In this document: positions 8,026 to 16,819 of the stretch, piece by piece
Layout of the letters: each line of letters starts with the position of its first letter
Numbering within the stretch: position 1 is the first letter of the stretch
Origin: Martinezella lusitana
Lineage (GTDB): Bacteria > Pseudomonadota > Alphaproteobacteria > Rhizobiales > Rhizobiaceae
Direction: 5' to 3'
Length of the DNA: 64,000 nucleotides
Assembly: GCF_900094565.1 (NCBI RefSeq)
Contig: NZ_FMAF01000018.1
Span: 52,600-116,599, forward strand
Notes under the pieces: model-generated
Seen by the model: the letters and a program-made list of their open reading frames with translations, nothing else
What the model was told of the DNA's origin: nothing
Database searches by the model: none
Translations under genes and position numbers: made by a program

Positions 8026-8322
8026 TAGATGATCGAGGATTCGACCAGGGAACATCCGACTGCATAGTCACAACAGACCATTTCCTCTCCGCCTCCAACC
8101 GATCGAGATTCCCCCCGGACGCCCTCGTCGATTGGAAGGAGCGGCCCCTCAAAGGGCCGAATGGTCCGGGAACGCCCCGCCCGGCGTTCCCGGACCAATG
8201 ACGCGTGAGCTTCATCGTCCCTTCCCGCAGAAGGAAAGCCGATTGCCTCCTCAAATGGTCCGCCTTCCGTCCGAGCCAGAACCGAGGCCGGCGCACATGA
8301 TCCATGAACAGGGATAGACATC
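8026..8322. other. Intergenic region with strong hairpins
   Basis: No coding region is convincing. CGGCCC/GGGCCG (8142-8159) and a 15-bp perfect stem (8162-8197) are the notable structures. The promoter for the exporter operon should lie in the last 120 bases, but no clear boxes are visible. Confidence 0.55.
8162..8197. terminator. 15-bp perfect hairpin
   Basis: TGGTCCGGGAACGCC (8162-8176) pairs exactly with 8183-8197 around the 6-base loop CCGCCC. It lies between the Spy-like gene and the exporter operon. There is no U-tract. A termination or attenuation role is inferred from position. Confidence 0.55.
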
Positions 8323-9813
8323 TTGCCGATATGTTCGCCTTCAAACACAGGGTTGTCGAATATTGCTGCTGCCATCGCACTCGCCGTGACGTTGACAAGC
8401 TGTGTCGTTGGCCCGGACTACCGCACGCCTGGCCTTGCCGTGCCGTCGCACTGGGGCAGCAAGGCCGGAACCAAGCCTGCGAAGGCGCCGCAATTGTCCC
8501 AATGGTGGAAGCAGCTCAAGGACCCAACGCTCGATGCACTGATCGAGGAGGCGATAGCCGGCAATCTCGACGTCGCGACTGCCAAGGCAAAGATCCGCGA
8601 AGCGCGCGCCACCTATCGCGAGCAGAGAGGCGCTTTGCTGCCGACAGCCGAGGGAACCGCATCGGCAACTCGCACGCGCACGTCAGCCGCGGCAGGCGGC
8701 GCGACCGATGCTACCTTCTCCACGTTATATGATGGAGGTTTCGACGCCAGCTGGGAGCTCGATCTCTTCGGTGGCAACAAGCGCGCAGCCGAAGCGGCAA
8801 AATATGGCGTCGATGCAGCCGACGAGGAGTTGCGCGACACGATGCTGACCCTTATCGGCGATGTCGCTTCCTATTATGTGCAGGCACGCGAATATCAGGC
8901 GCTGCGCGATCTGGCCAAGCGCACCGCCGTCTCGCAGCGCAAGAGCGCCGCCCTCACCCATGCCGAATATCTGGCGGGCAGTGCCACCGCTGTCGACACC
9001 GCCAAGGCAGACGCTCTGGCGAGCAGCACCGAAGCCGATATTCCGGCCTACGAAATCTCCTACGCCCAAGCTGTTCATCGTCTCGGCGTACTGCTGGGTA
9101 GGCCGCCGGCGGCACTTGAGGAGAGGCTCAAGGCCAGCGCTCCCATTCCCAGCCCCAAGATGAGCGTCTCGACGGGCATTCCCGCCGATATCCTCGTCTC
9201 ACGACCCGACGTCCGGCTGGCCGAACGGCAACTTGCGCAATATACGGCCAAGATCGGCAAGGCCGAGGCCAATCGCTATCCATCCATTTCGCTGACGGGA
9301 GACATCTCCTCGTCCGCCGCCAGCGTCGGCGACCTTGCCAAGAGATCCTCCATCGGATGGTCGCTCGGTCCTTCGCTGACCGTGCCGATCTTCCAGGGCG
9401 GCCAGCTCAAAGCGGCGGTCGACGTCGCCAAGGCCGAGCGCGATCAATATTTCATCGCCTACCAATCAGCCGTGCTTTCGGCGATGGAAGACGTCGAGAA
9501 TGCCGTCGTATCGCTCACCCAGGAGCGATTGAAATACGGCAAGCTCGTCTCCTCCAGCAGCTCCTACAACCGTGCTTCGGATTTGTCGCGTACACTCAAC
9601 AAGGCTGGCGTTACCGACTTTCTCGACGTGCTCGACGCCGAACGCTCGCTCTACAGCGCCGAGGAAGCCGTCATTCAGAGTCGTGCATCGATCGCCACCG
9701 ACTATATCTCGCTCAACAAGGCGCTCGGCGGCGGCTGGGACGGTGATGTCGACGTCTCCAAACCCGCGGTGGTCGATACCGACACCGGTCCACATTTGAC
9801 GATGGCCAAATAA
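8323..9813 (+). CDS. Efflux outer-membrane lipoprotein, NodT/OprM family
   Basis: A 496-residue outer-membrane channel of the TolC superfamily. A lipoprotein signal ends in LTSC, with Cys about residue 27, followed by the family opening VVGPDYRTPGLAVPSHW. Two long coiled-coil repeats are visible, as is the conserved GRPPAALEERL segment before ADILVSRPDVRLAERQL. The frame offers only a TTG start at 8323, with AGGGAT upstream; no in-frame ATG precedes the lipobox. MacA- and MacB-like genes follow at 4-base gaps, so it forms the outer-membrane part of a tripartite exporter. Substrate unknown. Confidence 0.92.
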   Translation: MPICSPSNTGLSNIAAAIALAVTLTSCVVGPDYRTPGLAVPSHWGSKAGTKPAKAPQLSQWWKQLKDPTLDALIEEAIAGNLDVATAKAKIREARATYREQRGALLPTAEGTASATRTRTSAAAGGATDATFSTLYDGGFDASWELDLFGGNKRAAEAAKYGVDAADEELRDTMLTLIGDVASYYVQAREYQALRDLAKRTAVSQRKSAALTHAEYLAGSATAVDTAKADALASSTEADIPAYEISYAQAVHRLGVLLGRPPAALEERLKASAPIPSPKMSVSTGIPADILVSRPDVRLAERQLAQYTAKIGKAEANRYPSISLTGDISSSAASVGDLAKRSSIGWSLGPSLTVPIFQGGQLKAAVDVAKAERDQYFIAYQSAVLSAMEDVENAVVSLTQERLKYGKLVSSSSSYNRASDLSRTLNKAGVTDFLDVLDAERSLYSAEEAVIQSRASIATDYISLNKALGGGWDGDVDVSKPAVVDTDTGPHLTMAK

Positions 9814-9817
9814 TCAC

Positions 9818-11131
9818 ATGCTGAACACCCTAGACCGAGAAGCACCGGCGACCATCAATCCGAAACAAACCGCAGAAGCAGTCCCTGCGAGATCCCCCTC
9901 ACGCCGAGGCTTCAAACCGATGCGGCTGGCATTTGTGATTTTGCTCCTGCTCGCCGCTATTGGCCTCATCCTCTTCTGGTACGGCTTTTTCGACCGGCAG
10001 ACATCATCCGCCATTACCGCACCGGTGACACGCGGCGATGTCGAAGAAGCCGTGCTTGCCTCCGGCACGTTCAAGCCAGTCAAGCTGGTCGCAGTCGGCG
10101 CGCAGGTCTCGGGGCGCATTACCGCGCTCGATGTGAAGCTCGGCGATGCCGTGAAGAAGGACACATTGATCGCCGAGATCGACTCGACGACGCAGAGCAA
10201 CGACCTCAAAATCGCGCAGGCCTCGCTTGCCAACGTCAGGGCGCAGCGTCAGGAGAGCGAGGCCGACCTTGCCAATGCGCGGCTGACCCTCATCCGCCAG
10301 CAGACCGTCTTTCGCAACCAGGCCGGCTCCAAGGCCGATCTGGACAGCGCGGAAGCCAGCGTTAAGAAGATCACGGCGCAGATCGCCGCTCTCGATGCGC
10401 AGATCACCTCGGCGGAGGTAGCGGTGGAAACGGCGCAGGCCAACCTCTCCTATACGCGCATAACCGCGCCGATGGACGGCACCGTGCTCGCGATCGTCAA
10501 TCAGCAGGGCCAGACGGTGAATGCGGCGCAATCGGCGCCGACCATCGTCATTCTCGGACAACTCGATACAATGATCGTTCGCACCGAGATATCGGAAGCC
10601 GATGTCGTCAAGGTCAAGGTCGGGCAGCCGGTCTATTTCACCATTCTCGGCGATCCCGTCACCCGCCACGACGCCGTGCTGCAATCGATCGAACCGGCGC
10701 CGGAATCGATCACCAGCGATAGCAGCGTCACATCCTCTTCCACCACGACATCGTCTAGCAGCAGCACGACGTCATCCTCGTCGTCTTCGGCGATCTACTA
10801 CAACGGCGTCTTCGCCGTGCCGAACCACGACAATCATTTCCGCACCTATATGTCCGCCGAAGTGCACATCGTCCTCGGCCAGGCCAGGAGCGTGCTGACC
10901 ATTCCATCCTCCGCGCTCGGTGCAAGGCTGGCCGACGGTTCCTACAGCGTTCAGGTCGTCGATCAAAATGGCAAGCAGAATTCCAGAAAGGTTATGGTCG
11001 GCCTCAACAATAATGTCACGGCCGAGATCCAGTCCGGCCTGTCGGAGGGCGAGAGCGTCGTGATCGGCGAGGCCATCGCTGCGACGACGACGAACAGCAA
11101 CAATGGCGGGCCGCCGCCGATGGGGTTCTGA
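9818..11131 (+). CDS. macA: MacA-like periplasmic adaptor subunit of tripartite exporter
   Basis: This 437-residue membrane-fusion protein has a cytoplasmic N-terminus of about 34 residues and one membrane helix (LAFVILLLLAAIGLILFWYG). A lipoyl/barrel-sandwich domain follows, interrupted by a coiled-coil hairpin at about residues 120-215 (NDLKIAQASLANVRAQRQESEADL and its return helix). Beta-barrel and membrane-proximal domains follow. An unusual run of about 25 Ser/Thr residues near positions 305-328 is inserted in the beta-barrel region. The gene lies between the NodT channel and MacB. Family function is linking inner-membrane MacB to the channel; macrolide specificity should not be assumed. 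Confidence 0.9.
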   Translation: MLNTLDREAPATINPKQTAEAVPARSPSRRGFKPMRLAFVILLLLAAIGLILFWYGFFDRQTSSAITAPVTRGDVEEAVLASGTFKPVKLVAVGAQVSGRITALDVKLGDAVKKDTLIAEIDSTTQSNDLKIAQASLANVRAQRQESEADLANARLTLIRQQTVFRNQAGSKADLDSAEASVKKITAQIAALDAQITSAEVAVETAQANLSYTRITAPMDGTVLAIVNQQGQTVNAAQSAPTIVILGQLDTMIVRTEISEADVVKVKVGQPVYFTILGDPVTRHDAVLQSIEPAPESITSDSSVTSSSTTTSSSSSTTSSSSSSAIYYNGVFAVPNHDNHFRTYMSAEVHIVLGQARSVLTIPSSALGARLADGSYSVQVVDQNGKQNSRKVMVGLNNNVTAEIQSGLSEGESVVIGEAIAATTTNSNNGGPPPMGF

Positions 11132-11134
11132 ACC

Positions 11135-13090
11135 ATGGCTTTCCCGATCATAGAACTGCAGGGCGTGCGCCGGGAATACCAGTCGGGCGAGCGCACCATC
11201 GCCGTATTGCAGGACATCGATCTGTCCATCGACGAAGGTGAGATGGTGGCTATCGTCGGCCCTTCCGGTTCCGGCAAATCGACATTGATGAACATCATCG
11301 GCCTGCTCGATCGCCCGACCGACGGAACCTATGCGATCGCCGGCGCGCAGACGCATCGCCTCGACAACGACGCGCTTTCCAGGCTGCGGCGAGAGCATTT
11401 CGGCTTCATCTTCCAGCGCTATCATCTGCTTTCGGAGTTGACCGCGATCGGCAATATCGAAGTGCCGGCAATCTATGCCGGGCAACCGGGCGAGGCGAGA
11501 CGGGTGCGCGCGGCCGCACTTCTCGAACGCCTGGGCATGGCCGAAAGGGCAGGACATCGGCCAGGCCAGCTTTCCGGTGGCCAGCAGCAGCGCGTCTCGA
11601 TAGCGCGCGCGCTGATGAACAACGGCAATGTCATTCTCGCCGACGAGCCGACCGGGGCGCTGGACCGACAAAGCGGCGAAGAGGTACTGCGCATCCTTGG
11701 CGAGCTGCACGCCGAAGGCCATACGGTCGTGATCGTCACCCACGACATGAATGTGGCCGCCCGCGCCGATCGCATCATCGAAATCTCCGATGGCCGGATC
11801 GTTGCCGATAGGCGCACGCGGGAGGAAACTCCCCGGCTTCGCACAGCGGTCGCCAAGGCCGGTTTCGGCAAATCCAGCTGGCGCGAGATGTCTGGCCGAC
11901 TGGCCGAAGCCTTTTTCATGGCGATGCTTGCACTTAAGGCCCACCGGCTGCGCACCTTCCTCACAATGCTCGGCATCATCATCGGTATCGCCTCGGTCGT
12001 CAGCGTCATCGCGCTTGGCGAGGGATCGCAACGCAAGGTCCTGGCAAACATCAACAGCCTTGGCACGAACACGCTGGAGATTTTCCCCGGCAAAAGCTTC
12101 GGCGATATGCGGTCGGGGCGCATAAAGACCCTGGTCGTCGCGGACGCCGACGCGCTGGCGAAGCTCACTTATGTCGCAGCCGTCACACCGACTGTCTCGA
12201 CGAGCAGTACCGTGCGCTTCGGCTCAACGGAAGCAAATGCGCTGATCAACGGCGTTGGTGACGCCTATTTTACGGTGAAGGGATCAAAACTGGTCGCCGG
12301 CCGTCTGTTTGACGCTGACGGTATCAGGCGCATGGCGCAGGACGCCGTGATCGATCAGAACACCGCAACGACGCTGTTTACCGACAAAGGTCTCAACCCG
12401 ATCGGGCAGACGATCTTCGTCGGCAAGGTGCCTGTGCGTGTCATCGGCGTCATTGCCTCCCAACAGGGCGGCTTCGGCTCCAGCGACAATCTTTCCGTCT
12501 ATCTGCCCTATACCGGCGTGCAGGCGCGCTTCCTCGGCGATATGTCGCTGCGCAGCGTCACCGTACGCGTCGTGGACGATATCGAAAGCTCAACAGCCGA
12601 AGCGGCCGTGACGCAGTTCCTGGAGCGCCGCCACGGCACCAAGGATTTCTTCATTCTCAATACCGACGATATCCGCCAGACGATCACCACCACGACCAGG
12701 ACAATGACCCTCCTCGTCTCGGCGATCGCCGTCATCTCGCTGCTTGTCGGCGGCATCGGCGTCATGAACATCATGCTCGTCTCGGTATCCGAGCGTATCG
12801 CGGAGATCGGCGTGCGCATGGCCGTCGGTGCAAGGCGCCAGGACATCCTGCAGCAGTTCCTGATCGAGGCCGTGCTGGTCTGCCTCCTCGGCGGCGCTTT
12901 CGGCATTGCCACAGCGCTCGGCTTCGGCGCCGCCTTCAATCATTTCGCGTCCAATTTCACATTGGTTTTTTCGGCGAGCTCGATCCTTCTCGCCTTCACG
13001 TGTTCGTGCGCCATCGGTCTAACCTTCGGGTACCTGCCGGCACGCAACGCCTCGCGGCTCGATCCGGTCGCCGCGCTTTCAAGAGACTGA
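11135..13090 (+). CDS. macB: MacB-like ABC exporter, fused ATPase-permease
   Basis: A 651-residue half-transporter. The N-terminal ATPase has Walker A GPSGSGKST at 42-50, signature LSGGQQQR and Walker B VILADEPTGALD. A membrane helix near 273-295 (RTFLTMLGIIIGIASVVSVIALGEGS, quoted by its ends) begins the permease half. A large periplasmic domain follows, then three C-terminal helices of the FtsX type. This matches MacB length and domain order. The start is 3 bases after macA's stop. With the NodT channel it forms a type VII ABC export system for peptides, lipids or drugs (family knowledge; substrate unknown). Confidence 0.93.
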   Translation: MAFPIIELQGVRREYQSGERTIAVLQDIDLSIDEGEMVAIVGPSGSGKSTLMNIIGLLDRPTDGTYAIAGAQTHRLDNDALSRLRREHFGFIFQRYHLLSELTAIGNIEVPAIYAGQPGEARRVRAAALLERLGMAERAGHRPGQLSGGQQQRVSIARALMNNGNVILADEPTGALDRQSGEEVLRILGELHAEGHTVVIVTHDMNVAARADRIIEISDGRIVADRRTREETPRLRTAVAKAGFGKSSWREMSGRLAEAFFMAMLALKAHRLRTFLTMLGIIIGIASVVSVIALGEGSQRKVLANINSLGTNTLEIFPGKSFGDMRSGRIKTLVVADADALAKLTYVAAVTPTVSTSSTVRFGSTEANALINGVGDAYFTVKGSKLVAGRLFDADGIRRMAQDAVIDQNTATTLFTDKGLNPIGQTIFVGKVPVRVIGVIASQQGGFGSSDNLSVYLPYTGVQARFLGDMSLRSVTVRVVDDIESSTAEAAVTQFLERRHGTKDFFILNTDDIRQTITTTTRTMTLLVSAIAVISLLVGGIGVMNIMLVSVSERIAEIGVRMAVGARRQDILQQFLIEAVLVCLLGGAFGIATALGFGAAFNHFASNFTLVFSASSILLAFTCSCAIGLTFGYLPARNASRLDPVAALSRD

Positions 13091-13487
13091 TTATAAAGGG
13101 AAATTTTAAGGATGCCCTCGGAGATAATCCGGCTTCGCCATTCGTGTTGGGGGCGTCATGGCGAAGCCGGTATGCGGGGCGATCAAAGCCTGCTCGAGCC
13201 AGGCTTGTGATCGACTGTGATACTACATCAGTCCGCGGCTCGAACATTTCTGAATGTTTCTGAAAGGAGGCATTTTCGAGAAATTTAGTGTCTCGGCTTT
13301 GCCAAAGGGCCGGCTTTATTTGGTAAGTTCTGTAACCTTATTGTAATACTATCGTCCATTGAAACTTCCGAAAGTCTTACGCAAGTAAATCTTGTTTTTC
13401 TGCAAAATGCCAGTCGCAATCCGGCACTCGGTTCGAAAATGCGACCGAGTTGTGCCCACCGCGAAAACTTGGGCGAACCGGCATGGC
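13091..13487. other. Intergenic region between exporter and two-component genes
   Basis: The convergent gap holds a 13-bp stem (13129-13170) close to the macB end and an AT-richer stretch (about 13260-13420). I see no gene, tRNA or repeat in the remainder. Confidence 0.5.
13129..13170 (+). terminator. Stem-loop after macB
   Basis: CCGGCTTCGCCAT (13129-13141) pairs exactly with ATGGCGAAGCCGG (13158-13170) across 16 bases. It begins 38 bases after the macB stop. No U-tract is present, so it may be a rho-dependent or mRNA-stabilising structure. Confidence 0.55.
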
Positions 13488-14753
13488 TTAATTCGCGGAT
13501 TTACCGTCGGCGCTCTTAAATGAAACTACCTGCTCAAGCCCCGTAGGCTGCCGGTTTCGCACGGTGATTTCGCCGTCGAAGCGGGTGACGATCTCATGGG
13601 CAATGGCCATGCCGAGACCGGCGCCGGGAAAGGATCTTTGCCTTGCTATATCGATGCGGAAGAAAGGCTCGAACACCTGATTGAGCCGCTCCTCGGGGAT
13701 GCCGGGACCGGTATCGATAATTCTGACCACCGCCTTGTTGCCGAGATGCGTCACGGTGACCGTTGCCGATTGGCCATGCGTGGCGGCATTGATGAGCAGA
13801 TTCCGCAATGCCCTGGTGACCGCCAGCGGCCCCGCAGAGATCAGCGCAGGTTCCAGCTCGCCGCTTTTGACATTCATGTGGATCGCCTGAAGCTCCTCGA
13901 CGATTTCCTCTACGGCGGTATCGAGCCTGACGCGCTCCAGGCTGTCCTTGGAAATCTCTTCCCTCACCAGGCCAATCGCGCTGTCGGCGATCCTGTCGAG
14001 CTCCTCGAGATCGGCGAGCCATTTGCGCCGCTCTTCATCGTCCTGGATGAACTCCGCCCGCAGACGCATCCGCGTCATCGGTGTCCTCAGATCATGCCCG
14101 GCAGCCGCCACGAGCCGCATCCGGCTTTCCGTGGAGGCCTTCACTCGGGCCGACAGGCCGTTGAGCGCCTGTGCGGTGACCCGAATTTCACCCGGACCGG
14201 TTTCCGGTATATGTGGGAGCGTGCCATCCGGGTTGACTTCGGCCACGGCCCGCTCCAGCAGGCGAAGCGGTTTCATGATCTTCGAAGCCGCGAAGATGGA
14301 AACCAGCACGCTGCCGATGATGATAAGGCCGAGCCATCCGACAAGAATCTTCCAGCCTCCCGGCGGTGGACCATGTTGCGGCATCGGCGTGACGAGCCAG
14401 CTGCCGTCGGAGAGCTTCAGCGACGCAATCATCTCGCCGGTCGATTGGCGCGATATGATCGCCTCGCGCATGCTGGAAATCCGAAGCAGCGCCTCGACTA
14501 GAAAGCGGGACAATTCTTCATCGCGCGGACCGTCGGCAGGCTTGGGAGCGACAATCAACCCCGCCGCGGCAGCCATGGCCCGGTCCTTCTCGGCAAAGGC
14601 GGCCAGAACGGCGAGTTGCCGTGCCTCCGGCTCGATCATCATGTCCGGCCTGGGTCCCCGCATGACAAGGCTTGCCACGAAAGACGATGAAATGACGACC
14701 AGAACGATAGCCGTCAGCAGGAGCAGCGCCAGACGCGCACCGAGGGATTTCAT
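13488..14753 (-). CDS. Sensor histidine kinase (EnvZ/OmpR-class)
   Basis: This 421-residue inner-membrane kinase has membrane helices at about 8-30 and 136-156 flanking a short periplasmic domain. A HAMP linker is followed by the H-box AAGHDLRTPMTRMR with phospho-accepting His at about 220. The ATPase domain has N-box NLLINAATHG, G1 DTGPGIP and G2 GAGLGMAIAHEIV. Its start overlaps the response-regulator stop by 4 bases (ATGA), so the two are translationally coupled. The gene is convergent with the MacAB-type exporter, so regulation of that exporter is plausible but not shown. Confidence 0.93.
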   Translation of the reverse strand: MKSLGARLALLLLTAIVLVVISSSFVASLVMRGPRPDMMIEPEARQLAVLAAFAEKDRAMAAAAGLIVAPKPADGPRDEELSRFLVEALLRISSMREAIISRQSTGEMIASLKLSDGSWLVTPMPQHGPPPGGWKILVGWLGLIIIGSVLVSIFAASKIMKPLRLLERAVAEVNPDGTLPHIPETGPGEIRVTAQALNGLSARVKASTESRMRLVAAAGHDLRTPMTRMRLRAEFIQDDEERRKWLADLEELDRIADSAIGLVREEISKDSLERVRLDTAVEEIVEELQAIHMNVKSGELEPALISAGPLAVTRALRNLLINAATHGQSATVTVTHLGNKAVVRIIDTGPGIPEERLNQVFEPFFRIDIARQRSFPGAGLGMAIAHEIVTRFDGEITVRNRQPTGLEQVVSFKSADGKSAN

Positions 14754-15490
14754 GGATCGCCCTTGACCGCCGTCACCGGTACGACGAGCTGATAGCCGCC
14801 ATTGCGGACCGTTCGGAAGACCGGCTCCTCAGCGGTTTCGCCGAGCTTCCGGCGCAGCCGGCTCATCAGGACATCGATCGAGCGGTCGGCGGGATCGCGA
14901 TCACGCCCCTGCGTCAGGTCGAGCAGCTGATCACGCGACAAAAGCCGCCCCGCCCGCTCGAGGAAGGTCTTGAGCAAATCGAATTCGGCGCCGGTCAGCG
15001 GGATCACTTCGCCATTCTCCCTGGTCACCCGGCGGAGCTGCGGATCAAGGGTCATATCAGCGAAAAGATACCGCCTTTGTTCAGGCTCGGAAGACATGTC
15101 CTCGTTGGTACGACGCAACACGGCACGAATGCGGGCAGCCAGCTCACGCGGATTGAACGGCTTGCCGAGATAATCGTCAGCGCCGATCTCGAGGCCGAGA
15201 ATCCGGTCTATATCCTCCTTTAAGGCCGTCAGCAGAATGACCGGAACGCGCGGGCGCCTATTGCGCAGGTCGCGGCAGAGATCGAGACCAGATCCGTCCG
15301 GTAGCATCACATCCAGAACAAGCAGATCGGGGGAGCGCCGATTGAGGGAATCATTGCAGCCGCGGAGGTCGCTTGCCGTCGACACGCGAAAGCCCTGCTC
15401 CTCGAGATACCGGCTCAGCAGCGAGCGAATCTCGTGGTCGTCATCGACGATTAAAATATCCGGTGCGGCGATAACAGTCATGGGCTTCAT
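14750..15490 (-). CDS. OmpR-family response regulator
   Basis: This is a 246-residue regulator. The receiver domain shows DDDHE near 16-20, the phosphorylated Asp at about 60 in LLVLDVMLPDGSG, and the switch Lys in GKPFNPREL. The C-terminal winged helix includes LTGAEFDLLKTFLERAGRLLSRDQLL (quoted by words LTGAEFDLL and LSRDQLL) and ends with VRNGGYQLV. Starts at 15490 and 15481 are both possible; the upstream GAGAAACGG favours 15490 slightly. It is the first gene of the pair with the sensor kinase. Targets are unknown. Confidence 0.92.
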   Translation of the reverse strand: MKPMTVIAAPDILIVDDDHEIRSLLSRYLEEQGFRVSTASDLRGCNDSLNRRSPDLLVLDVMLPDGSGLDLCRDLRNRRPRVPVILLTALKEDIDRILGLEIGADDYLGKPFNPRELAARIRAVLRRTNEDMSSEPEQRRYLFADMTLDPQLRRVTRENGEVIPLTGAEFDLLKTFLERAGRLLSRDQLLDLTQGRDRDPADRSIDVLMSRLRRKLGETAEEPVFRTVRNGGYQLVVPVTAVKGDP

Positions 15491-15742
15491 TCCGTTTCTC
15501 AACTCTTATACGAACTATCAACTCCATGAAAAGACGGGTTTTGCGGCGCCAATACGGAATTTCTCGCGCCGGAAATGTTGGTTTACAAAATTCCCGACAA
15601 TAGAAATGTTCAGCAACAAAATCGCATTCATGACGGGGGAAAACGCCTCCGGTGAGATCATCCGCACAGCATATCACGGTTCGGAAAAGTACGATCGGCC
15701 GATAGTCACGGCAACGCGCGCTGGATCGGCGGGATCCTCGGC

Positions 15743-16240
15743 TCAAGGCATCACGCCGCGCGCAGCCATTCGCCACTCCAGGCCGAAGCCGCACTTCGAT
15801 GGCGCCGCTGTCCATCATGACCCGAATTTCGATAGGCGCACGCGGATTGGTGACCTCGACGGGCACTGCCGCTTCGAAAGAGCCGGTACCCTGCGGGCAG
15901 ACACGCAGCTTGCCAAGCAATTCCGCAGCATGAACTTCCACGGTGAAAATCTGGCCGTGGCAATCCTCGTCGACATCGAAGAAGAATTTGGCGTTCCAGC
16001 GGCCGATCGGCAGATGAAGCTAAGGGCCACAGATCAGGCAACGCGCGCGCCCGGTCGCGACCAATGGCGAACTGGTCGGCATCGCTATCTGCTAGCCGAA
16101 GAGCATGGGATCGAACGATTTCAGGAAACGGTTGGCGACCATCTCGATCGCACGCGCACCGAACTTGCGGAGCGCCGAACTGCGCATGAACAAGGCCTTC
16201 AACGAGAACAGTCGCGCGGCCTTCGAAATAGTCGAAGGGC
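15743..16240 (-). pseudogene. Decayed gene with two in-frame amber codons and a frameshift
   Basis: Reading the minus strand, one frame gives SKAARLFSLKALFMRSSALR, then GARAIEMVANRFLKSFDPMLFG, an amber TAG (16094-16092), 23 residues ending RCLICGP, a second TAG (16022-16020), then LHLPIGRWNAKFFFDVDEDC and further protein-like sequence ending near GAIEVRL. A shift to the next frame there gives GLEWRMAARGVMP and a TGA at 15745-15743, a natural-looking C-terminus. The middle part resembles beta-rich polysaccharide-biosynthesis accessory domains of rhizobia, but I cannot name the family firmly. No intact start or ribosome site is clear. It lies just beyond the terminator of the HTH gene. Confidence 0.6.
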
Positions 16241-16260
16241 GCACCCGTCAAGGTGCGCCC
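16237..16260 (-). terminator. Stem-loop terminator of the small HTH gene
   Basis: On the minus strand GGGCGCACC pairs with GGTGCGCCC around TTGACG (arms 16252-16260 and 16237-16245 on the plus strand). It starts 5 bases after the HTH gene's stop and is followed by a weakly T-rich stretch. Confidence 0.65.
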
Positions 16261-16265
16261 TGCTA

Positions 16266-16511
16266 TCAAACTATGAAAAAAGTTGAAGGTGGAACCTGCA
16301 ATGCAGCGGCTATTCGCCGAAGTTTTGCCGGATCAGCCTCAGCGCCAGCCTCTATTTCGACAATTTCCTCGCTCGTGAGCCCACAGGTTTCGGAGAGATC
16401 ACCGATCGTGTAACCGATGGTTTCGCGAGACTGTCGAACGGCATCGGCGATTTCTTGATGGGGAACTGTAGAAGCCTTTGAACTATCGAGATTGTTCGGA
16501 GTAATGGACAT
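16266..16511 (-). CDS. Small XRE-like helix-turn-helix protein
   Basis: An 81-residue protein. After a polar N-terminus (MSITPNNLDSSKAS) it shows an XRE-type core: IADAVRQSRETIGYTIGDLS, ETCGLTSEEIVEIEAG and PAKLRRIAAALQVP. The last word is the typical end of helix 4-5 in Cro/C1 domains. The ATG at 16511 is set by the strong site GGAGAA; longer frames to 16583 lack one. A terminator hairpin follows immediately. It is a solitary regulator beside a decayed gene. Target and partner are unknown. Confidence 0.75.
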   Translation of the reverse strand: MSITPNNLDSSKASTVPHQEIADAVRQSRETIGYTIGDLSETCGLTSEEIVEIEAGAEADPAKLRRIAAALQVPPSTFFIV

Positions 16512-16819
16512 GAAATTTCTCCTTCCAAAGTCCGCCGGCAAATCAAGTGCCGGGTGAAGGCGGCTGTTGCAGCCAAGCAGCATCTCGGCCTAAACACGCG
16601 GCCGAATGCTCGCTCAATATAGGCATCAATGCGGCACTGGCAAGCGTGGAAGCGCATAGCTGCCAATCCCACAGATCTCGGCTCGTCTGACGCCCTGGAA
16701 GGATGATCGGGAGCGTCACACGCTGTGGTCACAGCCCGACCGGGTATACAGCCGATCGACCGGCAATCCTCGCCGCTGCCGAGGTCCGTTCCGGCGGGCA
16801 AATTTGCCGAGGAGGTGAC

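Noticed and set aside
11135..13090. Naming the exporter as macrolide-specific
   Set aside because: MacB-type exporters transport many molecules; nothing in the sequence shows macrolide specificity.
16022..16094. Amber codons as programmed readthrough or pyrrolysine insertion
   Set aside because: No pyl genes or recoding element are seen, and a nearby frameshift shows that the gene is simply decaying.
15237..16286. 349-residue plus-strand frame over the two-component and decayed-gene region
   Set aside because: It runs antisense to the response regulator and the pseudogene and has no recognisable domain.
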